Below are positions 14,101 through 27,128 of a DNA stretch of 64,000 nucleotides, piece by piece. The translations under genes and the position numbers were made by a program. The stretch lies in the NCBI RefSeq assembly GCF_029227915.1, contig NC_079876.1, positions 4,342,001 through 4,406,000 of the forward strand, in the 5' to 3' direction. This DNA is from Hydractinia symbiolongicarpus. Taxonomy: Eukaryota > Cnidaria > Hydrozoa > Anthoathecata > Hydractiniidae. The notes under the pieces are model-generated. The model had not been told where the DNA came from, searched no databases, and saw only the letters and a program-made list of their open reading frames with translations. Every line of letters starts with the position of its first letter. Position 1 is the stretch's first letter.

Positions 14101-14853
14101 GCTATTTCTTCAGCGCGCGATAACAGCTAGGATTGGTCCTACAGTAAAAATGACTTAATTATCTAAATTTTAAAATGAAGTCCTACCACAGCGCCCAGTG
14201 TAATCGCTGAGTTCCGGCAATCACGTCAAATTAAGAAGAATGTTATTTCTTGGAGTCCTATTGTCTCACTTATAAGATTTATAAGGTCACAGCCCAAAAT
14301 CAGTTCAATTAAGTCCCACAGTCAATCGTTTCACTGTTAAAAGCGATACAACCTAGTATTACCGGAAAGATATCACGAAATACATTTTGGTAAGAACATG
14401 TGACTCAGCCGTTGTAACTCAAACGGATTGATACTGTTAGAAAGTCAATGAAATGTACTTTTTGAAACTGTCGCTATTTCTTCTGAGCGGGATAACGGCT
14501 AGGATTGGTCCCACAGTAAGAAATGACTTATTTATCTAAATTCTTAAATGAAGCGCTACCACAGCGCGCAGTGTAATCGCTGAGTTCCGGCAATCATGTC
14601 AAATTAAAAAGAATGTTATTTCTTGGAGTCCAATTGTCTCACTTATAACATTTATAAGGTCACAGTCAAAAATCAGTTCAATTTAATCCTACAGTCAATC
14701 GTTTCACTGTTAAAAGCGATGCAACCTAGTAATATTAGAAAAATATCGCTAAATACATGTTGGTACGAATATGTGACCCAACCGTTGTAACTCACACGGA
14801 CTGTAACCGTTAGAAAGTCAATGAAATGTAGTTTTTGAAACTGTCGCTATTTC
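11116..14853. repeat. Mixed monomers without a clear local higher-order period
   Basis: Units start at 11182, 11554, 11928, 12300, 12674, 13047, 13420, 13792, 14165 and 14538. Adjacent units belong to different subfamilies and I see no exact local multi-unit period. The segment from about 11,615 to 12,740 matches about 28,680 to 29,805 at an offset of 17,065 bp, including rare shared states such as CTAAACTCTTAAATGAAGCG and CAATGAATTGTAGTTTTTTG. Nothing other than satellite is seen. Confidence 0.88.
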
Positions 14854-17800
14854 TTTAAAGCGGGATAACGGCTAGGATTGGTCCCACAGTAAGAAATGAC
14901 TTATTTATCTAAATTCTTAAATGAAGCGCTACCACAGCGCCCAGTGTAATCGCTGAGTTCCCGCAATCATGTCAAATTAAAAAGAATGTTATTTCTTGGA
15001 GTCCAATTGTCTCACTTATAAGATTTATAAGGTCACAGTCAAAAATCAGTTCAATTTAATCCCACAGTCAATCATTTCATTGATAAAAGCGATGCAACCT
15101 ATTAATAGGAGAAAATTATCGCTAAATACATGTTGGTACGAATATATGACTCATCCGTTGTAACTCAAACGGATTGATGCTGTTAGAAAGTCAATGAAAT
15201 GTAGTTTTTGATACTGTCTCTATTTCTTCAGCGAGGGGTAACGGCTAGGATTGGTCCCACAATATAAAATGACTTATTTATCTAAATTTTTAAATGAAGC
15301 GCTACCACAGCGACCAGTGTAATCGCTGAGTTCCGGCAATCATGTCAAATTAAGAAGAATGTTATTTCTTGTAGTCCAATTGTCTCACTTATAACGTTTA
15401 TAAAGTCACAGTCCAAAATCAGTTCAATAAAAGTCCCACAGTCAATCGTTTCACTGTTAAAAGCGATGCAACCTAGTAATATTAGAAAAATATCGCTAAA
15501 TACATGTTGGTACGAATATGTGACCCAACCGTTGTAACTCACACGGACTGTAACCGTTAGAAAGTCAATGAAATGTAGTTTTTGAAACTGTCGCTATTTC
15601 TTCAGCGCGGGATAACGGCTAGGATTGGTCCAACAGTAAAAAATGACTTATTTATCTAAATTTTAAAATGAAGTCCTACCACAGCGCCCAGTGTAATCGC
15701 TGAGTTCCGGCAATCACGTCAAGTTAAGAAGAATGTTATTTCTTGCAGTCCTATTATCTCACTTATAACATTTATAAGGTCACAGCCCAAAATCAGTTCA
15801 ATTAAGTCCAACAGTCAATCGTTTCACTGTTAAAAGCGATACAACCTAGTATTGCCGGAAAGATATCACGAAATAAATTTTGGTAAGAACATGTGACTCA
15901 GCCGTTGTAACTCAAACGGATTGATACTGTTAGAAAGTCAATGAAATGTACTTTTTGAAACTGTCGCTATTTCTTCAGAGCAGGATAACGGCTAGGATTG
16001 GTCCCACAGTAAGAAATGACTTATTTAACTAAATTCTTAAATGAAGCGCTACCACAGCGCCCAGTGTAATCGCTGAGTTCCGGCAATCATGTCAAATTAA
16101 AAAGAATGTTATTTCTTGGAGTCCAATTCTCTCACTTATAACATTTATAAGGTCACAGTCAAAAATCAGTTCAATTTAATCCCACAGTCAATCGTTTCAC
16201 TGTTAAAAGCGATGCAACCTATTAATATGAGAAAATTATCGCTAAATACATGTTGGTACGAATATGTGACTCATCCGTTGTAACTCAAACGGATTGATGC
16301 TGTTAGAAAGTCAATGAAATGTAGTTTTTGATACTGTCTCTATTTCTTCAGCGCGGGATAACGGCTAGGATTGGTCCCACAATATAAAATGACTTATTTA
16401 TCTAAATTTTTAAATGAAGCGCTACCACAGCGACCAGTGTAATCGCTGAGTTCCGGCAATCATGTCAAATTAAGAAGAATGTTATTTCTTGTAGTCCAAT
16501 TGTCTCACTTATAACGTTTATAAAGTCACAGTCCAAAATCAGTTCAATTAAGTCCCACAGTCAATCGTTTCACTGTTAAAAGCGATGCAACCTAGTAATG
16601 TTGAAAAAATATCGCTAAATACATGTTGGTACGAGTATGTGACGCAACCGTTGTAACTGAAGCGGATTGATACCGTTAGAAAGTCAATGAAATGTAGTTT
16701 TTGAAACTGTCGCTATTTCTTTAAAGCGGGATAACGGCTAGGATTGGTCCCACAGTAAGAAATGACTTATTTATCTAAATTCTTAAATGAAGCGCTACCA
16801 CAGCGCCCAGTGTAATCGCTGAGTTCCCGCAATCATGTCAAATTAAAAAGAATGTTATTTCTTGGAGTCCAATTGTCTCACTTATAAGATTTATAAGGTC
16901 ACAGTCAAAAATCAGTTCAATTTAATCCCACAGTCAATCATTTCATTGATAAAAGCGATGCAACCTATTAATAGGAGAAAATTATCGCTAAATACATGTT
17001 GGTACGAATATATGACTCATCCGTTGTAACTCAAACGGATTGATGCTGTTAGAAAGTCAATGAAATGTAGTTTTTGATACTGTCTCTATTTCTTCAGCGA
17101 GGGTTAACGGCTAGGATTGGTCCCACAATATAAAATGACTTATTTATCTAAATTTTTAAATGAAGCGCTACCACAGCGACCAGTGTAATCGCTGAGTTCC
17201 GGCAATCATGTCAAATTAAGAAGAATGTTATTTCTTGTAGTCCAATTGTCTCACTTATAACGTTTATAGAGTCACAGTCCCAAATCAGTTCAATAAAAGT
17301 CCCACAGTCAATCGTTTCACTGTTAAAAGCGATGCAACCTAGTAATATTAGAAAAATATCGCTAAATACATGTTGGTACAAATATGTGACCCAACCGTTG
17401 TAACTCACACGGACTGTAACCGTTAGAAAGTCAATGAAATGTAGTTTTTGAAACTGTCGCTATTTCTTTAAAGCGGGATAACGGCTAGGATTGGTCCCAC
17501 AGTAAGAAATGACTTATTTATCTAAATTCTTAAATGAAGCGCTACCACAGCGCCCAGTGTAATCGCTGAGTTCCCGCAATCATGTCAAATTAAAAAGAAT
17601 GTTATTTCTTGGAGTCCAATTGTCTCACTTATAAGATTTATAAGGTCACAGTCAAAAATCAGTTCAATTTAATCCCACAGTCAATCATTTCACTGATAAA
17701 AGCGATGCAACCTATTAATAGGAGAAAATTATCGCTAAATTCATGTTGGTACGAATATATGACTCATCCGTTGTAACTCAAACGGATTGATGCTGTTAGA

Positions 17801-20800
17801 AAGTCAATGAAATGTAGTTTTTGAAACTGTCGCTATTTCTTCAGCGCGGGATAACGGCTAGGATTGGTCCAACAGTAAAAAATGACTTATTTATCTAAAT
17901 TTTAAAATGAAGTCCTACCACAGCGCCCAGTGTAATCGCTGAGTTCCGGCAATCACGTCAAGTTAAGAAGAATGTTATTTCTTGCAGTCCTATTATCTCA
18001 CTTATAACATTTATAAGGTCACAGCCCAAAATCAGTTCAATTAAGTCCAACAGTCAATCGTTTCACTGTTAAAAGCGATACAACCTAGTATTACCGGAAA
18101 GATATCACGAAATAAATTTTGGTAAGAACATGTGACTCAGCCGTTGTAACTCAAACGGATTGATACTGTTAGAAAGTCAATGAAATGTACTTTTTGAAAC
18201 TGTCGCTATTTCTTCAGAGCAGGATAACGGCTAGGATTGGTCCCACAGTAAGAAATGACTTATTTAACTAAATTCTTAAATGAAGCGCTACCACAGCGCC
18301 CAGTGTAATCGCTGAGTTCCGGCAATCATGTCAAATTAAAAAGAATGTTATTTCTTGGAGTCCTATTCTCTCACTTATAACATTTATAAGGTCACAGTCA
18401 AAAATCAGTTCAATTTAATCCCACAGTCAATCGTTTCACTGTTAAAAGCGATGCAACCTATTAATATGAGAAAATTATCGCTAAATACATGTTGGTACGA
18501 ATATGTGACTCATCCGTTGTAACTCAAACGGATTGATGCTGTTAGAAAGTCAATGAAATGTAGTTTTTGATACTGTCTCTATTTCTTCAGCGCGGGATAA
18601 CGGCTAGGATTGGTCCCACAATATAAAATGACTTATTTATCTAAATTTTTAAATGAAGCGCTACCACAGCGACCAGTGTAATCGCTGAGTTCCGGCAATC
18701 ATGTCAAATTAAGAAGAATGTTATTTCTTGTAGTCCAATTGTCTCACTTATAACGTTTATAAAGTCACAGTCCAAAATCAGTTCAATTAAGTCCCACAGT
18801 CAATCGTTTCACTGTTAAAAGCGATACAACCTAGTAATGTTGAAAAAATATCGCTAAATACATGTTGGTACGAGTATGTGACGCAACCGTTGTAACTGAA
18901 GCGGATTGATACCGTTAGAAAGTCAATGAAATGTAATTTTTGAAACTGTCGCTATTTCTTCAGCGCGCGATAACGGCAAGGATTGGTCCCACAGTAAAAA
19001 TGACTTAATTATCTAAATTTTTAAATGAAGTGCTACCACAGCGCCCAGTGTAATCGCTGAGTTCCGGCAATCATGTCAAATTAAGAAGAATGTTATTTCT
19101 TGTAGTCCAATTGTCTCACTTATAACGTTTATAAAGTCACAGTCCAAAATCAGTTCAATTAAGTCCCACAGTCAATCGTTTCACTGTTAAAAGCGATGCA
19201 ACCTAGTAATGTTGAAAAAATATCGCTAAATACATGTTGGTACGAGTATGTGACGCAACCGTTGTAACTGAAGCGGATTGATACCGTTAGAAAGTCAATG
19301 AAATGTAGTTTTTGAAACTGTCGCTATTTCTTCAGCGCGCGATAACGGCAAGGATTGGTCCCACAGTAAAAATGACTTAATTATCTAAATTTTTAAATGA
19401 AGTGCTACCACAGCGCCCAGTGTAATCGCTGAGTTCCGGCAATCACGTCAAATTAAGAAGAATGTTGCTTCTTGGAGTCCAATTTTCTTATTTATCACAT
19501 TTATCAGGTCACAGTCCAAAGTTAGTTCAATAAAGTCACACAGTCAATCGTTTCACTGTTAAAAGCGATGCAACCTAGTAATATCAGAAAAATATCGCTA
19601 AATACATGTTGGTACGAATATGTGACCCAACCGTTGTAACTCACAGGGACTGTAACCGTTAGAAAGTCAATGAAATGTAGTTTTTAAAACTGTCGCTATT
19701 TCTTCAGCGCGCGGAAACAGATAGGATTGGTCTTACAGTAAGAAATGACATATTTATCTAAATTTTTAAATGAAGCGCTACCACAGCGCCCAGTGTAATC
19801 GCTGAGTTCCGGCAATCATGTCAAATTAAAAAGAATGTTATTTCTTGCAGTCCAATTGTCTCACTTATAACATTTATAAGGTCACAGTCAAAAATCAGTT
19901 CAATTTAATCCCACAGTCAATCGTTTCACTGTTGAAAGCGATGCAACCTAGTAATATTAGAAAAATATCGCTAAATACATGTTGGTACGAATATGTTACC
20001 CAACCGTTGTAACTCACACGGACTGTAACCGTTAGAAAGTCAATGAAATGTAGTTTTTGAAACTGTCGCTATTTCTTTAAAGCGGGATAACGGCTAGGAT
20101 TGGTCCCACAGTAAGAAATGACTTATTTATCTAAATTTTAAATTGAAGTCCTACCACAGCGCCCAGTGTAATCGCTGAGTTCCGGCAATCACGTCAAGTT
20201 AAGAAGAATGTTATTTCTTGCAGTCCTATTGTCTCACTTATAACATTTATAAGGTCACAGCCCAAAATCAGTTCAATTAAGTCCCACAGTCAATCGTTTC
20301 ACTGTTAAAAGCGATACAACCTAGTATTACCGGAAAGATATCACGAAATAAATTTTGGTAAGAACATGTGACTCAGCCGTTGTAACTCAAACGGATTGAT
20401 ACTGTTAGAAAGTCAATGAAATGTACTTTTTGAAACTGTCGCTATTTCTTCAGAGCAGGATAACGGCTAGGATTGGTCCCAGAGTAAGAAATGACTTACT
20501 TAACTAAATTCTTAAATGAAGCGCTACCACAGCGCCCAGTGTAATCGCTGAGTTCCGGCAATCATGTCAAATTAAAAAGAATGTTATTTCTTGGAGTCCA
20601 ATTCTCTCACTTATAACATTTATAAGGTCACAGTCAAAAATCAGTTCAATTTAATCCCACAGTCAATCGTTTCACTGTTAAAAGCGATGCAACCTATTAA
20701 TATGAGAAAATTATCGCTAGATACATGTTGGTACGAATATGTGACTTATCCGTTGTAACTCAAACGGATTGATGCTGTTAGAAAGTCAATGAAATGTAGT

Positions 20801-21623
20801 TTTTGATACTGTCTCTATTTCTTCAGCGCGGGATAACGGCTAGGATTGGTCCCACAATATAAAATGACTTATTTATCTAAATTTTTAAATGAAGCGCTAC
20901 CACAGCGACCAGTGTAATCGCTGAGTTCCGGCAATCATGTCAAATTAAGAAGAATGTTATTTCTTGTAGTCCAATTGTCTCACTTATAACGTTTATAAAG
21001 TCACAGTCCAAAATCAGTTCAATTAAGTCCCACAGTCAATCATTTCACTGTTAAAAGCGATGCAACCTATTAATATGAGAAAATTATCGCTAAATACATG
21101 TTGGTACGAATATGTGACTCATCCGTTGTAACTCAAACGGATTGATGCTGTTAGAAAGTCAATAAAATGTAGTTTTTGATACTGTCTCTATTTCTTCAGC
21201 GCGGGATAACGGCTAGGATTGGTCCCACAATATAAAATGACTTATTTATCTAAATTTTTAAATGAAGCGCTACCACAGCGACCAGTGTAATCGCTGAGTT
21301 CCGGCAATCATGTCAAATTAAGAAGAATGTTATTTCTTGTAGTCCAATTGTCTCACTTATAACGTTTATAAAGTCACAGTCCAAAATCAGTTCAATTAAG
21401 TCCCACAGTCAATCATTTCACTGTTAAAAGCGATGCAACCTAGTAATGTTGAAAAAATATCGCTAAATACATGTTGGTACGAGTATGTGACGCAACCGTT
21501 GTAACTGAAGCGGATTGATACCGTTAGAAAGTCAATGAAATGTAGTTTTTGAAACTGCCGCTATTTCTTCAGCGCGCGATAACGGCAAGGATTGGTCCCA
21601 CAGTGAAAATGACTTAATTATCT
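14854..21623. repeat. Higher-order zone with six-, five- and two-unit offsets
   Basis: A three-unit core is present three times, at 15658-16776, 17897-19014 and 20133-21251 (spacing 2,239 and 2,236 bp). Its first unit has GAAGTCCTACCACAGC, its second a TTAACTAAATTCTTAAATG boundary and its third GCGACCAGTG. A second marker, TTTCTTTAAAGCGGGATAAC, is at about 14854, 16720 and 17467, giving offsets of 1,866 and 747 bp. Units at 18643 and 19015 share a near-identical second half (GTTGAAAAAATATCGC). The overlapping offsets show repeated rounds of unequal exchange. Confidence 0.88.
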
Positions 21624-23862
21624 AAATTTTTAAATGAAGTGCTACCACAGCGCCTAGTGTAATCGCTGAGTTCCGGCAATCACGTCAAATTAAGAAGAAT
21701 GTTATTTCTTGGAGTCCAATTGTCTCACTTATAACATTTATAAGGTCACAGCCCAAAATCAGTTCCAATTACGTCCCACAGTCAATCGTTTCACTGTTAA
21801 AAGCGATACAACCTAGTATTACCGGAAAGATATCACGAAATACATTTTGGTAAGAATATGTGACTCAACCGTTGTAACTCAAACGGATTGATACTGTTAG
21901 AAAGTCAATGAAATGTTCTTTTTGAAACTGTCTCTATTTCTTCAGTGCGGGATAACGGCTAGGATTGGTCCCACAGTAAGAAATGACTTATTTATCTAAA
22001 TTCTTAAATGAAGCGCTACCACAGCGCCCAGTGTAATCACTGAGTTGTGGCAATCATGTCAAATTAAGAAGAATGTTATTTCTTGGAGTCCAATTGTCTC
22101 ACTTTCACATTTATAAGGTCGCAGCCCAAAATCAGTTCAATTAAGTCCTACAGTCAATTGTTTCACTGTTAAAAGCGATGCAACCTAGTAATACCGGAAA
22201 GATATCACGAAATACATGTTAGTAAGAATATATGACTCAACCGTTGTAACTCACACGGACTGTAACCGTTAGAAAGTCAATGAAATGTAGTTTTTAAAAC
22301 TGTTGCTATTTCTTCAGCGCGCGAAAACAGATAGGATTGGTCTTACAGTAAGAAATGACATATTTATCTAAATTTTTAAATGAAGCGCTACCACAGCGCC
22401 CAGTGTAATCGCTGAGTTCCGGCAATCATGTCAAATTAAAAAGAATGTTATTTCTTGGAGTCCAATTGTCTCACTTATAACATTTATAAGGTCACAGCCC
22501 AAAATCAGTTCCAATTACGTCCCACAGTCAATCGTTTCACTGTTAAAAGCGATACAACCTAGTATTACCGGAAAGATATCACGAAATACATTTTGGTAAG
22601 AATATGTGACTCAACCGTTGTAACTCAAACGGATTGATACTGTTAGAAAGTCAATGAAATGTACTTTTTGAAACTGTCTCTATTTCTTCAGAGCGGGATA
22701 ACGGCTAGGATTGGTCCCACAGTAAGAAATGACTTATTTATCTAAATTCTTAAATGAAGCGCTACCACAACGCCCAGTGTAATCGCTGAGATGCGGCAAT
22801 CATGTCAAATTAAGAAGAATGTTATTTCTTGGAGTCCAATTGTCTCACTTTCACATTTATAAGGTCGCAGCCCAAAATCAGTTCAATTAAGTCCTACAGT
22901 CAATTGTTTCACTGTTAAAAGCGATGCAACCTAGTAATACCGGAAAGATATCACGAAATACATGTTGGTAAGAATATATGACTCAACCGTTGTAGCTCAA
23001 AGGGATTGATGTTGTTAGAAAGTCAATGAAATGTACTTTTTGAAACTGTCTGTATTTCTTCAGCGCGGTCTAGCGGCTAGGATTGGTCTTACAGTAAGAA
23101 ATGACATATTTATCTAAATTTTTAAATGAAACGCTACCACAGCGCCCAGTGTAACCGCTGAGTTCCGGCAATCATGTCAAATAAAAAAGAATGTTATTTC
23201 TTGGAGTCCAATTGACTCACTTATAACATTTATAAGGTCACTGCCCAAAATGAGTTCCAATTAAGACCCACAGTCAATCGTTTCACTGTTAAAAGCGATA
23301 CAACCTAGTATTACCGGAAAGATATCATGAAATACATTTTGGTAAGAATATGTAACTCAACCGTTGCAACTCAAACGGATTGATACTGTTAGAAAGTCAA
23401 TGAAATGTACTTTTTGAAACTGTCTCTATTTCTTCAGAGCGGGATAACGGCTAGGGTTGGTCTTACAGTAAGAAATGACATATTTATCTAAATTTTTAAA
23501 TGAAGCGCGACCACAGCGGCCAGTGTAATCGCTGAGTTCCTGCAATCATATCAAATTAAAAAGAAAGTTATTTCTTTGAGTCCAATTGTCTCACTTATAA
23601 CATTTATAAGGTCACAGTCCAAAATCAGTTCCAATTAAGTCCCACAGTCAATCGTTTCACTGTTAAAAGCCATGCAAACTAGTATTACCGGAAAGATATC
23701 ACAAAATACATTTTGGTAAGAATATGTGACACAACCGTTGTAACTCAAACTGATTGATACTTTTAAAAAGTTAATGAAATGTACTTTTTGAAGCTGTCTC
23801 TATTTCTTCAGGGCGCGATAACGGCTAGGATATGTCCCACAGTAAAAATGACCTAATTATCT
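21624..23862. repeat. Monomers with a two-unit duplication (746 bp)
   Basis: Units start at 21624, 21998, 22370, 22744, 23116 and 23490. The rare variant GGTCGCAGCCCAAAATC occurs at about 22118 and 22864, and flanking variants keep the same 746-bp offset, so a two-unit duplication is present. Most units are of the ACCGGAAAGATATCAC subfamily. The 23116 unit (GAAACGCTACCACAGCG, GTAACCGCTGAG) recurs at 25869. Confidence 0.86.
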
Positions 23863-24224
23863 AAATTTTTAATTTAAGTGCTACCAAAGCGCCCAGTGTA
23901 ATCGCTGAGTTCCGGCAATCATGTCAAATTAAGAAGAATGTTTTTTCTTGGAATCCAATTGTCTCATTTATCACTTTTATCAGGTCAAAGTCCTAAGTTC
24001 GTTCAAATAAGTCCCACAGTCAATCGTTTCATTGTTAAAAGCGATGCAACCTAGTAATATCAGATAAATATTGCTAAATAAATGTTGGTACGAATATGTG
24101 ACCCAACTGTTGTAACTCAAACGAACTGACACCGTTACAAAGTCAATGAAGTGTAGTTTTTGAAACTTTCGCTATTTCTTCATCGCGCGATAACGGATAC
24201 GGTTGGTCCCACAGTAAAGAATGA

Positions 24225-24376
24225 TACGGTACGAATTTGTGACCCAACCGTTGTAACTCAAACGGACTGACACTGTTAGAAAGTCACTGAAATGTAGTTT
24301 TTGATACTGTCTCAACTTCTTCAGCGCAGGATAACGGCTAGGATTGGTCCCACAGTAAAAAATGACTAATTTATCT
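24225..24376. repeat. Shortened monomer, junction type A (copy 1)
   Basis: After GGTCCCACAGTAAAGAATGA the sequence jumps to TACGGTACGAATTTGTGACC, skipping the first ~232 bp of the next unit. This gives a 514-bp spacing between landmarks. The same junction occurs in six other places. Confidence 0.9.
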
Positions 24377-26975
24377 AAATTTTTATATGAAGCGCTACCA
24401 CAGCTCCCAGTGTAATCGCTGAGTTCCGGCAATCATGTCAAATTAAGAAGAATGTTTTTTCTTGGAATCCAATTGTCTCACTTATAACATTTATAAGGTC
24501 ACAGCTCAAAATCAGTTCCAATTAAGTCCCACAGTCAATCGTTTCACTGTTAAAAGCGATACAACCTAGTATTGCCGGAAAAATATCACGAAATACATTT
24601 TGGTACGAGTATGTGACGCAACCGTTGTAACTGAAGAGGATTGATACCGTTAGAAAGTCAATGAAATGTAGATTTTGAAACTGTTGCTATTTCTTCAGCG
24701 CTCGATAACGGCTAGGATTGGTCCAACAGTAAAAATGACTTAATCATCTAAATTTTAAAATGAAGTGCTACCACAGCGCCCAGTGTAATCGCTGAGTTCC
24801 GGCAATCACGTCAAATTAAGAAGAATGTTATTTCTTGCAGTTCAATTGTCTCACTTATAACATTTATAAGGTCACAGCCCAATATCAGTTCAATTAAGTC
24901 CCACAGTCAAACGTTTCACTGTTAAAAGCGATACAACCTAGTATTACCGGAAAGATATCACGAAATGCATTTTGGTAAGAATATGTGACTCAGCCTTTGT
25001 AACTCAAACGGATTGATACTGTTAGAAAGTCAATGAAATGTACTTTTTGAAACTGTCGCTATTTCTTCAGCGCGCGATAACGCCTAGGATTGGTCCCACA
25101 GTAAAAATGACTTAATTATCTAAATTTTTAAATGAAGTGCTACCACAGCGCCCAGTGTAATCGCTGAGTTCCGGCAATCACGTCAAATTAAGAAGAATGT
25201 TGTTTCTTGGAGTCCAATTTTCTCATTTATCACATTTATCAGGTCACAGTCCAAAGTTAGTTCAATTTAGTCACACAGTCAATCGTTTCACTGTTAAAAG
25301 CGATGCAACCTAGTAATATCAGAAAAATATCGCTAAATACATGTTGGTACGAATATGTGACCCAACCGTTGTAACTCACACGGACTGTAACCGTTAGAAA
25401 GTCAATGAAATGTAGTTTTTGAAACTGTCGCTATTTCTTCAGCGCGCGATAACAGATAGGATTGGTCTTACAGTAAGAAATGACATATTTATCTAAATTT
25501 TTAAATGATGCGCGACCACAGCGCCCAGTGCAATCGCTGAGTTCCGGCAATCATGTGAAATTAAAAAGAATGTTATTTCTTGGAGTCCAATTGTCTCACT
25601 TATACCATTTATAAGGTCACAGCCCAAAATCAGTTCCAATTACGTCCCACAGTCAATCGTTTCACTGTTAAAAGCGATACAACCTAGTATTACCGGAAAG
25701 ATATCACGAAATACATTTTGGTAAGAATATGTGACTCAACCGTTGTAACTCAAACGGATTGATACTGTTAGAAAGTCAATGAAATGTACTTTTTGAAACT
25801 GTCTCTATTTCTTCAGCGCGGTCTAACGGCTAGGATTGGTCTTACAGTAAGAAATGACATATTTATCTAAATTTTTAAATGAAACGCTACCACAGCGCCC
25901 AGTGTAACCGCTGAGTTCCGGCAATCATGTAAAATTAAAAAGAATGTTATTTCTTGGAGTCCAATTGACTCACTTATAACATTTATAAGGTCACTGCCCA
26001 AAATGAGTTCCAATTAAGTCCCACAGTCAATCGTTTCACTGTTAAAAGCGATACAACCTAGTATTACCGGAAAGATATCACAAAATACATTTTGGTAAGA
26101 ATATGTGACTCAACCGTTGTAACTCAAACTGATTGATACTGTTAAAAAGTCAATGAAATGTACTTTTTGAAGCTGTCTCTATTTCTACAGCGCGCGATAA
26201 CGGCTAGGATAGGTCCCACAGTAAAAATGACTTAATTATCTAAATTTTTAAATTAAGTGCTACCAAAGCGCCCAGTGTAATCGCTGAGTTCCGGCAATCA
26301 CGTCAAATTAAGAAGAATGTTATTTCTTGGAGTCCAATTTTCTTATTTATCACATTTATCAGGTCACAGTCTAAAGTTAGTTCACTTAAGTCCCACAGTC
26401 AATCGTTTCACTGTTAAAAGCGATGCAACCTAGTAATATCAGAAAAATATCGCTAAATACATGTTGGTACCAATAGGTCACCCAACTGTTGTAACTCACA
26501 CGGACTGTAACCGTTAGAAAGTCAATGAAATGTAGTTTTTGAAACTGTCGCTATTTCTTCAGCGCGCGATAACGGATAGGATTGGTCCCACAGTAAAGAA
26601 TGACTTATTTATCTAAGTTTTTAAATGAAGCGCTACCACAGCTCCCAGTGTAATCGCTGAGTTCCGGCAATCATGTCAAATTAAGAAGAATGTTTTTTCT
26701 TGGTATCCAATTGTCTCATTTATCACATTTATCAGGTCAAAGTCCAAAGATAGTTCAAATAAGTCCCACAGTCAATCGTTTCATTGTTAAAAGCGATGCA
26801 ACCTAGTAATATCAGATAAATATCGCTAAATAAATGTTGGTACGAATATGTGACCCAACTGTTGTAACTCAAACGAACTGACACTGTTACACAGTCAATG
26901 AAGTGTAGTTTTTAAAACTTTCACTATTTCTTCATCGCGCGATAACGGATACGATTGGTCCCACAGTAAAGAATG

Positions 26976-27128
26976 ATACGGTACGAATTTGTGACCCAAC
27001 CGTTGTAACTCAAACGGACTGACACTGTTAGAAAGTCAATGAAATGTAGTTTTTGATACTGTCTTAATTTCTTCAGTGCAGGATAACGGCTAGGATTGGT
27101 CCCACAGTAAAGAATGACTTATTTATCT
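26976..27128. repeat. Shortened monomer, junction type A (copy 2)
   Basis: The same GAATGATACGGTACGAATTT junction as at 24225, again preceded by TCATCGCGCGATAACGGATA. The flanking identity indicates common origin. Confidence 0.9.

Larger units (their letters stand above)
23863..27128. repeat. Monomers with two 514-bp composite units
   Basis: This zone opens and closes with 514-bp intervals (23863-24376 and 26615-27128), each a full unit fused to a shortened one. Between them are ordinary units at 24377, 24750, 25122, 25495, 25869 and 26242. Units around 23116-23862 resemble those around 25869-26614, so part of the zone is a segmental duplication carrying the composite with it. A minus-strand opening at 24172-24432 crosses the deletion junction and is not a gene. 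Confidence 0.88.

Noticed and set aside
15345-17408. Near-identical 65-residue minus-strand openings at 15345-15542 and 17211-17408
   Set aside because: They are the same satellite variant 1,866 bp (five units) apart. Most other units have stops in this frame, and there is no start context or domain.
24172-24432. 86-residue minus-strand opening
   Set aside because: Reads across the deletion junction of a 514-bp composite. The longer frame is a by-product of the deletion.
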